64,000 nucleotides of DNA. It comes from an uncultured Acidimicrobiales bacterium. GTDB taxonomy: Bacteria > Actinomycetota > Acidimicrobiia > Acidimicrobiales > SHLQ01. This document shows, one piece after another, positions 43,030 through 52,066 of the stretch (position 1 is its first letter; every line of letters starts with the position of its first letter). The notes beneath the pieces are model-generated. The model searched no databases. It worked only from the letters and a program-made list of their open reading frames with translations, and was not told the DNA's origin. The stretch is taken from positions 1-64,000 of the forward strand of contig CALLQB010000059.1 in the NCBI GenBank assembly GCA_938015295.1. Reading direction: 5' to 3'. Both the position numbers and the translations under genes were made by a program.

Positions 43030-43386
43030 ATGGCTGAACACGTTCCAACCGAGTCATCGTTCGACTCCCTGTCCACGGCGACCAAAGAAGAAACCGATTG
43101 GCCCAGCCAGATCACGTCTTCGATCGTCGGCTACATCGATCAGGTTCGGGCGAAGACCACCAAGCCCGCCATTGTGGCAAGCCGTGCGCTCGTCTTTGGT
43201 TTGCTGATTTTGCTGTTTGTTCCGGTCGCTCTGGTGCTGTTGGCCGTCACCCTCATCCGATCGACGTCGTTTCTCTACGCGCTTGCCTCAGACACGCACG
43301 CCGTGTGGGCGTCCTATGCCACGTGGGGTGCAATCCTGCTTTTGGTCGGCCTGTTTATTTTCAATAAGCGGAAGGCTGCGGCCTGA
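43030..43386 (+). CDS. Small membrane protein, two hydrophobic segments
   Basis: The 118-residue protein from ATG 43030 has a polar N terminus (SFDSLSTATKEETDWPSQIT), an amphipathic segment with GYIDQVRAKTTKPAI, and two membrane helices (RALVFGLLILLFVPVALVLLAV and WASYATWGAILLLVGLFIF) ending in NKRKAAA. The layout resembles actinobacterial phage-holin-superfamily III or DUF-type proteins that often precede trxB or CwlM regions. No function can be stated. It lies 46 bp upstream of trxB and could be in the same operon. Confidence 0.75.
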   Translation: MAEHVPTESSFDSLSTATKEETDWPSQITSSIVGYIDQVRAKTTKPAIVASRALVFGLLILLFVPVALVLLAVTLIRSTSFLYALASDTHAVWASYATWGAILLLVGLFIFNKRKAAA

Positions 43387-43432
43387 AATCGGGTTTACGG
43401 CCACAACAATTCACGACTGAAAACACGAGTTC

Positions 43433-44395
43433 ATGACCGAAGTACGGCAAGTAACCATTATCGGCTCGGGTCCCGCCGGCCTCACCGCAGCCATCTATAC
43501 CGCTCGCGCCAACCTTGCGCCACTGGTCCTCGAAGGCGAACCGTCATCAACAAGCGATCAGCCTGGTGGGCAGTTGATGCTCACCACCGATGTCGAGAAC
43601 TTTCCCGGCTTTCCTGAAGGAATCATGGGCCCTGAGCTCATGATGAATTTCCGCACCCAAGCGGCACGGTTCGGCGCACAAATCGAAACCGTCAAGGCAT
43701 CAAGAGTCGACCTCTCAGAACGGCCATTTAAGATCTGGGTAGGCGACACCGAAGCCGAGCCCACCTACCTCAGCGAAAGCATCATTATCTCGACCGGCGC
43801 ACAGTCACTCATGCTCGGCCTCGAAAACGAAGCACGCCTCATGGGGTACGGCGTCTCGACCTGTGCCACGTGCGACGGCTTCTTCTTCCGTGATCAAGAA
43901 ATCGCTGTCGTAGGCGGTGGCGACTCGGCACTTGAAGAAGCTGGCTTCCTCACCCGCTTTGCGTCGAAGGTCACACTTATCGTGCGTCGCGACGAGTTGC
44001 GGGCTTCGAAGATCATGCAGGACCGGGCGCTTGCGAACGACAAGATCGAAATCCTCTGGAATCACCGGGTCACCGATGTGCTCGGAGAATCGAAGGTGGC
44101 ATCGCTGACCTTGGAGAACACCCAGACCGGCGAGCCGAGCAGCCTCGATGTTTCGGGCATGTTCGTGGCGATTGGGCATCGACCCAACACCTCGTTGTTC
44201 GAAGGACAGCTCGACATGAAAGACAACGGCTACCTGGTTGTCGAACCTGGCACCACTCGCACCAAGATCCCTGGTGTGTTCATTAGTGGCGATGTGCAGG
44301 ACGACTACTACCGCCAGGCAATCACCGCTGCCGGTAGTGGCTGCATGGCAGCAATCGACGCCGAGCGGTGGCTTGAAGCCCAACACGATGCGTAG
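43433..44395 (+). CDS. trxB: Thioredoxin reductase
   Basis: The 320-residue flavoprotein has IIGSGPAGLTAAIYTARANL for FAD, QPGGQLMLTTDVENFPGFPE, the redox-active pair STCATCDGFFFRD, NADPH-binding IAVVGGGDSALEEAGFLTR and the C-terminal VFISGDVQDDYYRQAITAAG. It reduces thioredoxin with NADPH. It is followed by trxA, as in other actinobacteria near the origin. It would also be the likely electron source for the other thioredoxin (15261) and possibly for the thioredoxin-fold proteins in the window. Confidence 0.97.
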   Translation: MTEVRQVTIIGSGPAGLTAAIYTARANLAPLVLEGEPSSTSDQPGGQLMLTTDVENFPGFPEGIMGPELMMNFRTQAARFGAQIETVKASRVDLSERPFKIWVGDTEAEPTYLSESIIISTGAQSLMLGLENEARLMGYGVSTCATCDGFFFRDQEIAVVGGGDSALEEAGFLTRFASKVTLIVRRDELRASKIMQDRALANDKIEILWNHRVTDVLGESKVASLTLENTQTGEPSSLDVSGMFVAIGHRPNTSLFEGQLDMKDNGYLVVEPGTTRTKIPGVFISGDVQDDYYRQAITAAGSGCMAAIDAERWLEAQHDA

Positions 44396-44500
44396 GTTCG
44401 AGAACCGCATCGGGAATGTCTCTCGGACTGCGGTGGTTCTTAGCAGTACAGTACAAACAACAGTGCAATTTTTTGACAACAGCGACGCAGGAGGCCCCCA

Positions 44501-44827
44501 ATGGGCGATGCAGTAACCACCCTCTCTGAAGGTTCATTCGACGAAGAGATTGCCGCGGGCGACGAGCCCGTGCTTGTGGACTTTTGGGCTGAATGGTGCG
44601 GCCCCTGCAAGATGATCGCACCCGTGCTCGATGAGATCGCTGGCGAGCAGGTGGGCAAGCTCAAGATTGCCAAACTCAACGTCGACGAAGCGCCCGAAAT
44701 CGCTCGACGCTTCGAAGTCATGAGTATCCCCACCCTCATTCTGTTCAAGGATGGCGAACCAGCGAAACGCATCGTGGGCGCCAAGGGCAAGGCTCAGCTT
44801 CTCGAAGAAATCGGCGAATTTCTCTAG
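44501..44827 (+). CDS. trxA: Thioredoxin
   Basis: The 108-residue canonical thioredoxin starts at ATG 44501 with GCAGGAGG upstream. It has the active site DFWAEWCGPCKMIAP, the cis-Pro SIPTLILFKDG and a terminal helix KAQLLEEIGEFL. It is a cytoplasmic disulfide reductase. It is 105 bp after trxB, so it may have its own promoter; the gap contains cagtacagtacaaacaaca and an A/T-rich stretch. A strong hairpin follows the gene. Confidence 0.97.
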   Translation: MGDAVTTLSEGSFDEEIAAGDEPVLVDFWAEWCGPCKMIAPVLDEIAGEQVGKLKIAKLNVDEAPEIARRFEVMSIPTLILFKDGEPAKRIVGAKGKAQLLEEIGEFL

Positions 44828-44872
44828 AGGTTCCGTGGCCGGGTATTCCGGTTTGGAGTGAACCTTTCTTTC

Positions 44873-44902
44873 ACAGCCGTCGTCCCTTGAGGCGGCGGCT
44901 GT
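44873..44902 (+). terminator. Hairpin terminator after trxA
   Basis: ACAGCCGTCGTC pairs with GGCGGCGGCTGT in a 12-bp stem (two G-T pairs) with loop CCTTGA. It is followed by TTTCGCG rather than a long T-run. Confidence 0.65.
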
Positions 44903-44967
44903 TTCGCGTCTTCGTGGCACTAAACTGACTTTTCCGCCGCCCACCCTTCACTTGGATCCACTCTGTC

Positions 44968-45954
44968 GTGACCATCCCCGGTCTACCTCTCCAGCTAGGA
45001 AGCACGGGCGAGCCTGTCGTCGACCTTCATCGCCGACTCGCGGCCGCTGGGTTCGGCGGTGCCACTGACGATCGTCGCCACTTCTGCGAATTGACCGAAG
45101 CGTGTGTTGTCGCGTTCCAGACCGATCGCAAGATCGAACCGAGCGGCATTGTTTCCGACGCAACATGGACAGCGCTCGTCGAGGCTGGCTACAAGCTGAG
45201 CGACCGGCGCCTGTACCACCGCTCGCCAATGATGCGTGGTGACGACGTCGCTGAGCTGCAGCTACAGCTCGGTTCGCTCGGCTTCGATGCCGGGTGGATC
45301 GATGGCATCTTCGGTCCCGACACCGCTGCCGCCCTGATCGATTTCCAGCGAAACGCAGGACTGGCGGTCGATGGCATTGCCGGCGTCGACACCTACCGGA
45401 GTCTCAAGCGCCTTGGCGCCAAAAGCGCACGCACAACCACGGTGGCGTCGCTTCGGGAGTTCGAACAACTCAACACTAACCACGGCCTGCAGGGCCGCAA
45501 GATAGCCGTCGGTGAACAAGAAGGTCTCGCCCCGCTAGTGCGCGCGATCGTCCGCTTGCTTCGCCAAAGTGGTGCCGACGTCCTCGAATTGCATACCCCC
45601 CACGCCGACCGCCAGGCCCGGGCAGCAAACGAGTTCGACGCCGAACTGTTTCTTGGGCTCACGATGCTCAGTGAGCCCGGTTGCGAGGCGCACTTCTTCT
45701 CCACGACCGGATTCGAAAGCTCGGGCGGTCGCCGTCTTGCTGAAGGGCTGGCCGAAGCACTTCCGCCACTGCTAGGCAACAGCATTGGCCAAACCGAGGG
45801 CCGCCGCGACCCCATCTTGCGCGGCACTCGAATGCCCGCAGTCGACTGCCGCATTGGTCCTCCACCGTTGGTCGTTCAGCACGTGAGCGAGCTCGCAGAG
45901 GCCATCTTCACCACGGTTGAGGGTTGGTGGAGCGAACCCTTGACCAACGGCTGA
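44968..45954 (+). CDS. cwlM: CwlM-like peptidoglycan-binding pseudo-amidase
   Basis: The 328-residue protein from GTG 44968 has two N-terminal peptidoglycan-binding domains (PLQLGSTGEPVVDLHRRLAA and MMRGDDVAELQLQLGSLGFD to GIFGPDTAAALIDFQRNAG), then a domain with the fold of N-acetylmuramoyl-L-alanine amidase 3. The zinc residues are missing: RKIAVGEQEG stands where a GHGG motif should be and DAELFLGLTML where SIHAN is usual. That fits CwlM, which in mycobacteria is a cytoplasmic regulator: phosphorylated by PknB, it activates MurA. There is no signal peptide. A PknB-like kinase is at 39649. Confidence 0.88.
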   Translation: MTIPGLPLQLGSTGEPVVDLHRRLAAAGFGGATDDRRHFCELTEACVVAFQTDRKIEPSGIVSDATWTALVEAGYKLSDRRLYHRSPMMRGDDVAELQLQLGSLGFDAGWIDGIFGPDTAAALIDFQRNAGLAVDGIAGVDTYRSLKRLGAKSARTTTVASLREFEQLNTNHGLQGRKIAVGEQEGLAPLVRAIVRLLRQSGADVLELHTPHADRQARAANEFDAELFLGLTMLSEPGCEAHFFSTTGFESSGGRRLAEGLAEALPPLLGNSIGQTEGRRDPILRGTRMPAVDCRIGPPPLVVQHVSELAEAIFTTVEGWWSEPLTNG

Positions 45955-46070
45955 ACTTCAGGGTTATACACACCGTTCTCCCCAGATGGGGATAACTTGT
46001 ACGGGCGTCATAGCCTCTAGTGCCGCTGAAGTGTTTAAGCACTGTACGTGAACTAATTTGCCCGAACGAT

Positions 46071-47012
46071 TTACTCTACGTGAGATTCGCCGGTTACCAC
46101 AAGCCTTGCGATGCGTTCGAGGTCGTCGAGATCGGCAAACTCGACCACGATCTTGCCGTGCTTTGCTCCCATCTCGACGGCTACTCGAGTGTCAAGCCGG
46201 TCGGCGAGGAGTTGTTCAAGATCGAGCAATGCTGCCGAGCGTGTACCAGTGGCGCGGTCGCGCCGGACACTCGTTGGCGACGGGTCATTGTCGAGCCCGG
46301 TCGGAGTTCGATCACCGCCCGGTGCAGACGAGGATGGCACCTCGCGGGGACTATCGCCACGGACAACAGCTTCGGCCTGACGGACGGTCATTCCCTCGGC
46401 AACGATCCGAGTCGCCAGTTCTTCCTGCAGTTTTGGGCTGTCGACAACCACCAAAGCACGGGCATGCCCAGCGCTGAGAAGCCCGTCGACCAACAGCCGT
46501 TGCACCGGGGTCGTGAGGTGCAGCAGCCGAAGTGTGTTCGCAACACCCGATCTACTCTTGCCCACCCGAGATGCGACCTCGTCTTGTGTCAGCCCAAAAT
46601 CCTCGATCAGTTGCTGGTACGCAGCAGCTTCCTCAATCGCATTGAGATCCTGGCGATGCAAGTTCTCGACGATCGCATGCTCAAGCGAGACCTGGTCGTC
46701 GACGGTACGGATGATGGCCGGGATCGTGGTGAGCCCCGCTCGCTTGGCCGACCGCCACCGCCGCTCGCCAGCGATAAGTTCGTAGCCCTCGTCGGTCGGA
46801 CGGACGAGAATCGGCTGAAGGACCCCGAGTTCGCGTATCGACGAGGTCAGCGAAACGAGGCTTTCCTCATCGAAATGATCGCGGGGTTGTAACTTGTTCG
46901 GGACCACTGCCTCGATAGGCAACTCTTGTAGAGCGCCTGCATCGTCGGAAAGCGATACTTCGTTCGGGATGAGTGCTCCGAGCCCTCGACCTAAGCCGCT
47001 TTTTCTTGACAT
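46071..47012 (-). CDS. parB: Chromosome partitioning protein ParB
   Basis: From ATG 47012 (GAAAGG upstream) the protein has 313 residues. It has the basic start SRKSGLGRGLGALIP, the CTPase ParB/Srx fold with LQPRDHFDEESLVSLTSSIR and GYELIAGERRWRSAKRAGL, the helix-turn-helix LTQDEVASRVGKSRSGVANT and a C-terminal dimerisation domain. ParB binds parS, spreads as a CTP-gated clamp and loads SMC. Two parS sites lie just upstream of parA. The track start at 47060 would overlap parA and is less likely. Confidence 0.95.
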   Translation of the reverse strand: MSRKSGLGRGLGALIPNEVSLSDDAGALQELPIEAVVPNKLQPRDHFDEESLVSLTSSIRELGVLQPILVRPTDEGYELIAGERRWRSAKRAGLTTIPAIIRTVDDQVSLEHAIVENLHRQDLNAIEEAAAYQQLIEDFGLTQDEVASRVGKSRSGVANTLRLLHLTTPVQRLLVDGLLSAGHARALVVVDSPKLQEELATRIVAEGMTVRQAEAVVRGDSPREVPSSSAPGGDRTPTGLDNDPSPTSVRRDRATGTRSAALLDLEQLLADRLDTRVAVEMGAKHGKIVVEFADLDDLERIARLVVTGESHVE

Positions 47013-47056
47013 ATCGTTCGTGCCTTTCACCGTCTCGGTTGAGGTAGCTGTTTGGG

Positions 47057-48094
47057 TCACCCGTCGACACCTGAAACTTCTTTGGCCAAGTCACGGTAAG
47101 CCAGCGCACCTCGCGACGTGGGGTCGAACACATTGATGGGCTGCCCAAACGACGGGGCCTCAGAGAGTCGCACGGAGCGGGGAATGACCTGACGGCAAAC
47201 GACCGGACCAAAGTGGTCTCGAACCTCTTTTGCCACCTGCGACGCGAGTTTTGTTCGAGCATCAAACATGACCAATACGATGGTGCTCAGGTCAAGCGTC
47301 GGATTGAGGTTCTTCTTGACCAGGTCAACGTTTCGAAGAAGTTGGCCCAGTCCTTCAAGTGCGTAGTATTCGCACTGAATCGGAACCAATACCTCGGTAG
47401 CTGCTGTGAGCCCGTTGACGGTAAGAAGGCCGAGCGATGGGGGACAGTCGATTAGTACGTAGTCGTAGTCTTCCGACACCGCCTCAATCGCCGCCTTCAA
47501 CCGGCGTTCGCGGTTAAAGGCCGGTACCAACTCGATCTCGGCGCCCGCGAGATCGAGGCTAGCTGGCGCACAAAACAGGTTCTTTACCGCTGTGGCCTCA
47601 ATACAATCCTCAAGGGGAGTGTCGTGCAAGAGCACGTCGTACATCGACGACTCGATCGACCGAGGGTTGATACCAAGACCCGTACTGGCATTCGCCTGCG
47701 GATCGAGGTCGATGATTAACGTTCGAAGTCCGAGCTCAGCGAAGCACGATCCGAGGTTGACGGTGGTTGTCGTCTTCCCAACACCGCCCTTCTGATTCGC
47801 CACAGCGAAGATACGTAAGTTGTGTCGTTTCTCGCCTGCGGCGGTGAGGTCACCTGCAGGTTCGGGGCTGTGAGGCGTGGGATCCAGCGTTTCACCAATT
47901 CGCGCACTGAATCCAGCAACCGCAGTCGACACGGGCGCCGTGTTTACTGCCTCGACCGTTGGAGCGGGCGCCGATGGAGGCGTTGGTGTAGGAGAGGACG
48001 GGGGCTGATACAACGGCGGATCTGCACTTTCTGCAGCCGGCGAACCCGCGGGGTTCGGGGCTCCTGGGGGGTTCGTACTCGGGGCATCAGACAC
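47057..48094 (-). CDS. parA: Chromosome partitioning ATPase ParA
   Basis: The 345-residue protein has an about 90-residue Pro/Ala-rich N-terminal extension (PPLYQPPSSPTPTPPSAPAP), then a ParA/Soj ATPase: deviant Walker A IFAVANQKGGVGKTTTTVNL, DLDPQANASTGLG, Walker B region YVLIDCPPSLGLLTVN and VLVMFDARTKLASQVAKEVR. It forms a DNA-bound gradient that moves ParB-parS complexes. The disordered extension is common in actinobacterial ParA and may bind polar partners. parB follows after 44 bp. Confidence 0.96.
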   Translation of the reverse strand: MSDAPSTNPPGAPNPAGSPAAESADPPLYQPPSSPTPTPPSAPAPTVEAVNTAPVSTAVAGFSARIGETLDPTPHSPEPAGDLTAAGEKRHNLRIFAVANQKGGVGKTTTTVNLGSCFAELGLRTLIIDLDPQANASTGLGINPRSIESSMYDVLLHDTPLEDCIEATAVKNLFCAPASLDLAGAEIELVPAFNRERRLKAAIEAVSEDYDYVLIDCPPSLGLLTVNGLTAATEVLVPIQCEYYALEGLGQLLRNVDLVKKNLNPTLDLSTIVLVMFDARTKLASQVAKEVRDHFGPVVCRQVIPRSVRLSEAPSFGQPINVFDPTSRGALAYRDLAKEVSGVDG

Positions 48095-48228
48095 GGGCAG
48101 AATTCGCTTTCAACAGGCGTCTAGTCACCCACGAAGCCTACTGTGGACCTCTGACATTCGGTGTTAGGCCCATGAATAATTTCTGACAGCGTCCCACATA
48201 AGAAGCGAGTGGGGGCGCAGTACGGGTG

Positions 48229-48244
48229 TGTTTCACGTGAAACA
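48229..48244. promoter_or_regulatory. parS site 1
   Basis: TGTTTCACGTGAAACA is a perfect 16-bp palindrome identical to the bacterial parS consensus, in the parA-rsmG intergenic region. Confidence 0.95.
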
Positions 48245-48296
48245 GCCATTTTTGTCGGACAAGTGGTGCCACGGAGATCGAGTTGCAGGTTCGGGT

Positions 48297-48312
48297 TGTT
48301 TCACGTGAAACG
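48297..48312. promoter_or_regulatory. parS site 2
   Basis: TGTTTCACGTGAAACG matches 15 of 16 consensus positions. It is 68 bp from site 1 and ends 11 bp before the rsmG stop. Confidence 0.92.
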
Positions 48313-48323
48313 TCGCCTGGCCA

Positions 48324-48947
48324 CTACGAAAACAGTAGTCGTTTCTCCGGCACACCCACGCGCCGCGGATAGCGGCTATCGAGTGGTTCGGTCTTTCGAA
48401 AGGCGCGGTAGTGGCCTTCTGCCCCATTCCACGCATCCTCGAGACGCAAAGACACCAGAGTTAGACCATCGGCAGGCCACCGTGCATCACCGCCATCAGG
48501 CGGCTCGCTTACCACCAGTACGCCGCCCACCCGAAGGAACGCCGAACCGATCTCGGCGGTGACGGCGGGTTTCGCAAAACCTCTCGCCGTAACAAGGTCC
48601 TGTTGTTCTCGTAAGTCCGCCAAGCGTCCCAACTCCTCACCTCGACCGCCGACCACCGATACCCGCCCGGCGAACGTCTCGTCTTCGATCGCTAGGGACA
48701 GGTGCTCCTGGCTGCGCTGGCGGGCATCCAAGAGCCGCCAAGTCGACGAGGGGAAGTCTGTGGCCAGCACGAGCCCCGGTAAGCCACCCCCCGATCCCAG
48801 ATCTAACGCTAGGCATGTCTCGGAGGCGAGCAGCTCACGAACGCAGGGGCTATCTGCAAACCCCTGAGCGTGTTCGGTATGAAAACGCAAAGACGCCGGG
48901 CCAATCAGCCCGACGTCTTGTGCTTTTTCCATCCAGTTACCCATCAT
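48324..48947 (-). CDS. rsmG: 16S rRNA (guanine527-N7)-methyltransferase RsmG
   Basis: The 207-residue protein is RsmG/GidB, which methylates G527 of 16S rRNA. Family features are LALDLGSGGGLPGLVLATDF (motif I), WRLLDARQRSQEHLSLAIED, DLVTARGFAKPAVTAEIGSAF and a basic C-terminal end RYPRRVGVPEKRLLF. It is in the usual actinobacterial order between parA and khpB. Loss of this enzyme is known to give low-level streptomycin resistance in several bacteria. Confidence 0.96.
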   Translation of the reverse strand: MMGNWMEKAQDVGLIGPASLRFHTEHAQGFADSPCVRELLASETCLALDLGSGGGLPGLVLATDFPSSTWRLLDARQRSQEHLSLAIEDETFAGRVSVVGGRGEELGRLADLREQQDLVTARGFAKPAVTAEIGSAFLRVGGVLVVSEPPDGGDARWPADGLTLVSLRLEDAWNGAEGHYRAFRKTEPLDSRYPRRVGVPEKRLLFS

Positions 48948-49007
48948 GGGTACTGTCTACTGCAGTTTGCCGTGCCCCGTTATCTCGGGCCGATCAACGT
49001 TGCGACG

Positions 49008-50045
49008 TCAGTCGCTTGGGACAAGAATGACCCGTCGACGGGGGTCTTCACCCTCAGAAGTCGTTGAGACACCAGCGATCTCGGTCGCTGCATCGTGCAC
49101 GATCTTCCGGTCAGCGGACCCCATTGGCTCAAGCGCTTGCGCTTTGCCGGTCTCGATAACCTTCGCTGCAATCTTCTCGACGAATTGCTCGAGTGCTTCC
49201 TTTCGACGAGCGCGGTAGCCACCCACGTCGATCCGAATGCGGCCAGCTGGCGAGCCACCAGCATGTCGTTGAATGACGGTGCGTGACAGCTCTTGCAGCG
49301 AGTTCAGTGTGCGCCCACCCGGACCCACCAACAAGCCGACATTCTCGCCTGCAACTTGCACTGTGGCTTCGTCTTCGAGCACGTTCTCGATCCCGACGGT
49401 ACCTGCGAGGCCCATGTTCTCAAGCAGACCTTCCATGAAGGTCTTGGCGACGGCGGCCTGATCTGGGACGCTCATATCACTTTCGTTGTGCATATTGTTC
49501 TTCCCCTTGGCACCCTTTCGGCTTTCACCGTTGCGGTTGTTGCTTTGACCACGACCACGATCGTTCGTGTTATTGCCGTTCGAGTTATTGCCGTTCGAGT
49601 TACCGCCGGCATCGGCGTTTGTCGCCGATGTCGAGGACTCGTCGCCCCGAGTTACCGCCGCGGCGCCAGCTACTGCAGCAGCGCCACCTGCGGCGGCTGC
49701 GTTGCGGCCACCTTTGCTCTGCTGTGGACTACCTTGCCCACTAGATTGGTTGCTCGCCTGACCACTGGACTGGTTGCCAGACCCTTGGCCACCCTTGCGG
49801 TTACGGCCCTGATTACGGTTGTTGCCGCCCTTTTTGCCGCGTTCACGACGTTCCTGTTTGGGCCGAGGAGTCGTCGGCGTTACCCGCGCCCGCACGCGAG
49901 CTTCGGCCTTCACACGACCAAACCAACCAGTTTGGGGCTCTTCGAGTACTTCAAACTCTGCTTCTGATGCATCGACGCCAAGGCGATCGAGTGCAGATTC
50001 TTTGGCAAGCTCAACGCTCTGCCCGGTGGTTTCCACCCATTCCAT
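49008..50045 (-). CDS. khpB: RNA-binding protein KhpB/Jag (Jag-N, KH and R3H domains)
   Basis: The 345-residue protein starts with a Jag-N domain (EWVETTGQSVELAKESALDR with GWFGRVKAEARVR), then has an unusually long linker of about 130 residues rich in Asn, Gly, Gln and Ser (NSNGNNSNGNN and SSGQASNQSSGQ). The KH domain has VGLLVGPGGRTLNSLQEL and the R3H domain has ARRKEALEQFVEKIAAKV to GSADRKIVHDAA. KhpB (EloR) binds RNA and links to cell elongation in Gram-positives. It is 8 bp upstream-coupled with yidC. Confidence 0.94.
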   Translation of the reverse strand: MEWVETTGQSVELAKESALDRLGVDASEAEFEVLEEPQTGWFGRVKAEARVRARVTPTTPRPKQERRERGKKGGNNRNQGRNRKGGQGSGNQSSGQASNQSSGQGSPQQSKGGRNAAAAGGAAAVAGAAAVTRGDESSTSATNADAGGNSNGNNSNGNNTNDRGRGQSNNRNGESRKGAKGKNNMHNESDMSVPDQAAVAKTFMEGLLENMGLAGTVGIENVLEDEATVQVAGENVGLLVGPGGRTLNSLQELSRTVIQRHAGGSPAGRIRIDVGGYRARRKEALEQFVEKIAAKVIETGKAQALEPMGSADRKIVHDAATEIAGVSTTSEGEDPRRRVILVPSD

Positions 50046-50053
50046 CTTCGGTT

Positions 50054-51316
50054 TTACCTTTTCTTCTTGCGGGGGCGTGGGGAAACGGTTCCCTTAGGAG
50101 TGGTACGTCCGCTTCCTGTGCCCCGGTCGGTTCTGGAGACTTCGGCTTTGCTGGAGCCGTTTTTGGTTGAGGATTTTCCGGCACTATTGCCGTCGTTCCC
50201 CTTTTTCTTCTTCGAGCCGAAGAGCCCACCCAATGAACTTGGGGCCTCCTCAGCAGATGATATGGCGGCTGTACCGCCGCCAATTCGGCCGGCTTTACCC
50301 GAGCCGTTGCTCTTCGACGCAGGACGAATGTCGTTGTCCTCGCCAGACTTTGTTGTTCCCTTGCCGCCAGGCTTGTCGCGGCCAGATCCTTTTTGGCTCG
50401 ACGTGCCCTTCTTGGCGTCGGTCTTGGGCTTCTTGCGTTTCTTGCCCGCGTTCTTTGGATCGAATCCCTCAGGGTAAATCACTTCAATCTCGCCGGTTTC
50501 GCTACCGCTATACAGGGTGCGAGTGATGTATCCCTGTTGTAAGAGTCTGTACAGGTTTGACACGAGGAAGTAGATCACCAACGCGGCCTGCAGATTGAAA
50601 CTGATGATTGGCAGGAAGAACGGCATGAACTTCATGATCGCTTGCTGCTGTGGATTGATCACCGCGCCGGGACGCTGACGTCCCTGGATTTGGCGCTGCT
50701 GCCAAAAGCCCATCGCACCGACCACAAGTATCAACAAGATGTAGGGGAGGCCGTCGACAAAGTTGTTGGAGATGACGTCGAGAGCCGTGTCGGCGAGATC
50801 GAATACCCTCAGGAACGGCATGTCGTCGCGCGTAGCGAGGTCGCGGTAGAGCTGGGTATCTGCATCGAGATACTGGGGGTTGAAACGATTCGCCGCGTCG
50901 ATGTTTTCGGCCAGCGACCCATCGACGTTGCCGCCCGCTCCCAACCCAGCGCCGAACCCGCTACCAACACCGATGTCACTCACTCGGCGGGTCACGCCGC
51001 GGATCACCTGGTAAAGAACAATGAAGACCGGCATCTGAATGAACATCGGGAGACAACCACCGACGGGGTTGATGCCGTTCGCCTGATAAAAGGCCATGAC
51101 CTGCTGGTTTTGCAGCTCTTTGTCGTCTTTGTAGTACTCCTGCACAGCCTTCAGATCTGGCTGAAGGCGCTGCATTTTGATCATTGACTTGGTACCCGCA
51201 AGGGTCAACGGCGTGGTGATGAGCATCACGCCGAGGGTGAGCAACATGATGGAGCCACCAAACGATGGCCACACCGAATACAACCAAGCGAGAATCGTGC
51301 TGATCAGGTCAAACAT
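50054..51316 (-). CDS. yidC: Membrane protein insertase YidC
   Basis: The 420-residue protein has the Oxa1/YidC core: SIMLLTLGVMLITTPLTLAGT with the hydrophilic-groove helix, KMQRLQPDLKAVQEYYKDDK cytoplasmic loop, QANGINPVGGCLPMFIQMPV and later helices to INPQQQAIMKFMPFFLPIIS. It lacks the large periplasmic domain of proteobacteria. The C-terminal 140 residues are a Lys/Gly/Ser-rich tail (KKRKKPKTDAKKG and a final PRPRKKKR), likely for ribosome binding. It overlaps yidD by 13 bp. Confidence 0.95.
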   Translation of the reverse strand: MFDLISTILAWLYSVWPSFGGSIMLLTLGVMLITTPLTLAGTKSMIKMQRLQPDLKAVQEYYKDDKELQNQQVMAFYQANGINPVGGCLPMFIQMPVFIVLYQVIRGVTRRVSDIGVGSGFGAGLGAGGNVDGSLAENIDAANRFNPQYLDADTQLYRDLATRDDMPFLRVFDLADTALDVISNNFVDGLPYILLILVVGAMGFWQQRQIQGRQRPGAVINPQQQAIMKFMPFFLPIISFNLQAALVIYFLVSNLYRLLQQGYITRTLYSGSETGEIEVIYPEGFDPKNAGKKRKKPKTDAKKGTSSQKGSGRDKPGGKGTTKSGEDNDIRPASKSNGSGKAGRIGGGTAAISSAEEAPSSLGGLFGSKKKKGNDGNSAGKSSTKNGSSKAEVSRTDRGTGSGRTTPKGTVSPRPRKKKR

Positions 51317-51585
51317 GATTCCTGTTCCTCATTTCTGAAAGAATTTCGGGGAGAATTGTGCAGCGCCGCCTTGTTGGGCGGCACGGGGTCGAGACCGTGT
51401 CCACCCCACGGGTTACAGCGACAAATCCGCCATGCACCCATGCAGGTGCCCTTAAGCGCACCGTGTACTTCGACAGCCTCACTAGCGTACGAGGAACACG
51501 ACGGCACGAAACGGCACGGCGAGGGACGGCCAGAAAAAGCCTTTTGATACCAGCCAATCGCCCACAGCACGAACCGCTTAGCCAC
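51304..51585 (-). CDS. yidD: Membrane protein insertion efficiency factor YidD
   Basis: The 93-residue protein is YidD: LWAIGWYQKAFSGRPSPCRF, the FVPSCSSYASEAVEVHG signature, KGTCMGAWRICRCNPWGGHG and DPVPP. It assists YidC-dependent membrane insertion. GTG start at 51585 overlaps the rnpA stop by one base, and its end overlaps yidC, so the four genes rpmH-rnpA-yidD-yidC form one tightly packed operon. Confidence 0.95.
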   Translation of the reverse strand: MAKRFVLWAIGWYQKAFSGRPSPCRFVPSCSSYASEAVEVHGALKGTCMGAWRICRCNPWGGHGLDPVPPNKAALHNSPRNSFRNEEQESCLT

Positions 51586-51935
51586 TAGTGGTCACCCGAT
51601 TGTCCAGTGAAAACCCGTGCGTTTCTACCGATTGTTTCGACCCAACTCTGGGCGATGGAATGTGGTGCCCGAGCGAAATCCCCGCCAGCCCCAACGAGAA
51701 AGGTACCAGTAAGGTTTGGTTGCCTTTTGGCCTCTTCGCGAAAGAGCGCTCGCAGCCGTCTCTGGGCTCGGTTACGAGCGACGGCGTTGCCGTATTTTCG
51801 GCCGATTGCGAAACCGAGGCGCGGCGGAGTGGACCCATCGTCGAGCATCCGGACAAATAGTGGCCCGGAACGAAGTACGTGGCCATGGGAATGAAGCTCG
51901 TCGAAAGATCGACGGTCCGAAATCGGCTGGATCAA
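51585..51935 (-). CDS. rnpA: Ribonuclease P protein component
   Basis: The 116-residue protein starts at TTG 51935, overlapping the rpmH stop (TTGA). It has [20 protein letters not shown] with the family FxxL...G pattern, [20 protein letters not shown], which is the RNR-containing signature, and [11 protein letters not shown]. It is the protein partner of the RNase P RNA, which matures tRNA 5' ends; the RNA gene is not in this window. Length is normal. Confidence 0.94.
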   Translation of the reverse strand: MIQPISDRRSFDELHSHGHVLRSGPLFVRMLDDGSTPPRLGFAIGRKYGNAVARNRAQRRLRALFREEAKRQPNLTGTFLVGAGGDFARAPHSIAQSWVETIGRNARVFTGQSGDH

Positions 51936-52066
51936 GCCGACAGACGCTGACGGCCCCTACGGCGCCGGTTCTTTACAACAGCCCGCCCGGCGCGCGTTTG
52001 CATGCGACTCCGGAAACCGTGCTTCTTCGATCGTTTCCGAACATTTGGCTGGTACGTGCGCTTCAT
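51932..52066 (-). CDS. rpmH: 50S ribosomal protein L34
   Basis: This gene is too short for the ORF track. Reading the minus strand from ATG 52066 gives 44 residues: [20 protein letters not shown], then [20 protein letters not shown] and RLSA, ending in TGA 51934-51932. That is a complete L34, a highly basic protein of the 50S subunit. It is the first gene of the rpmH-rnpA-yidD-yidC-khpB-rsmG-parAB run and diverges from dnaA. Confidence 0.97.
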   Translation of the reverse strand: MKRTYQPNVRKRSKKHGFRSRMQTRAGRAVVKNRRRRGRQRLSA

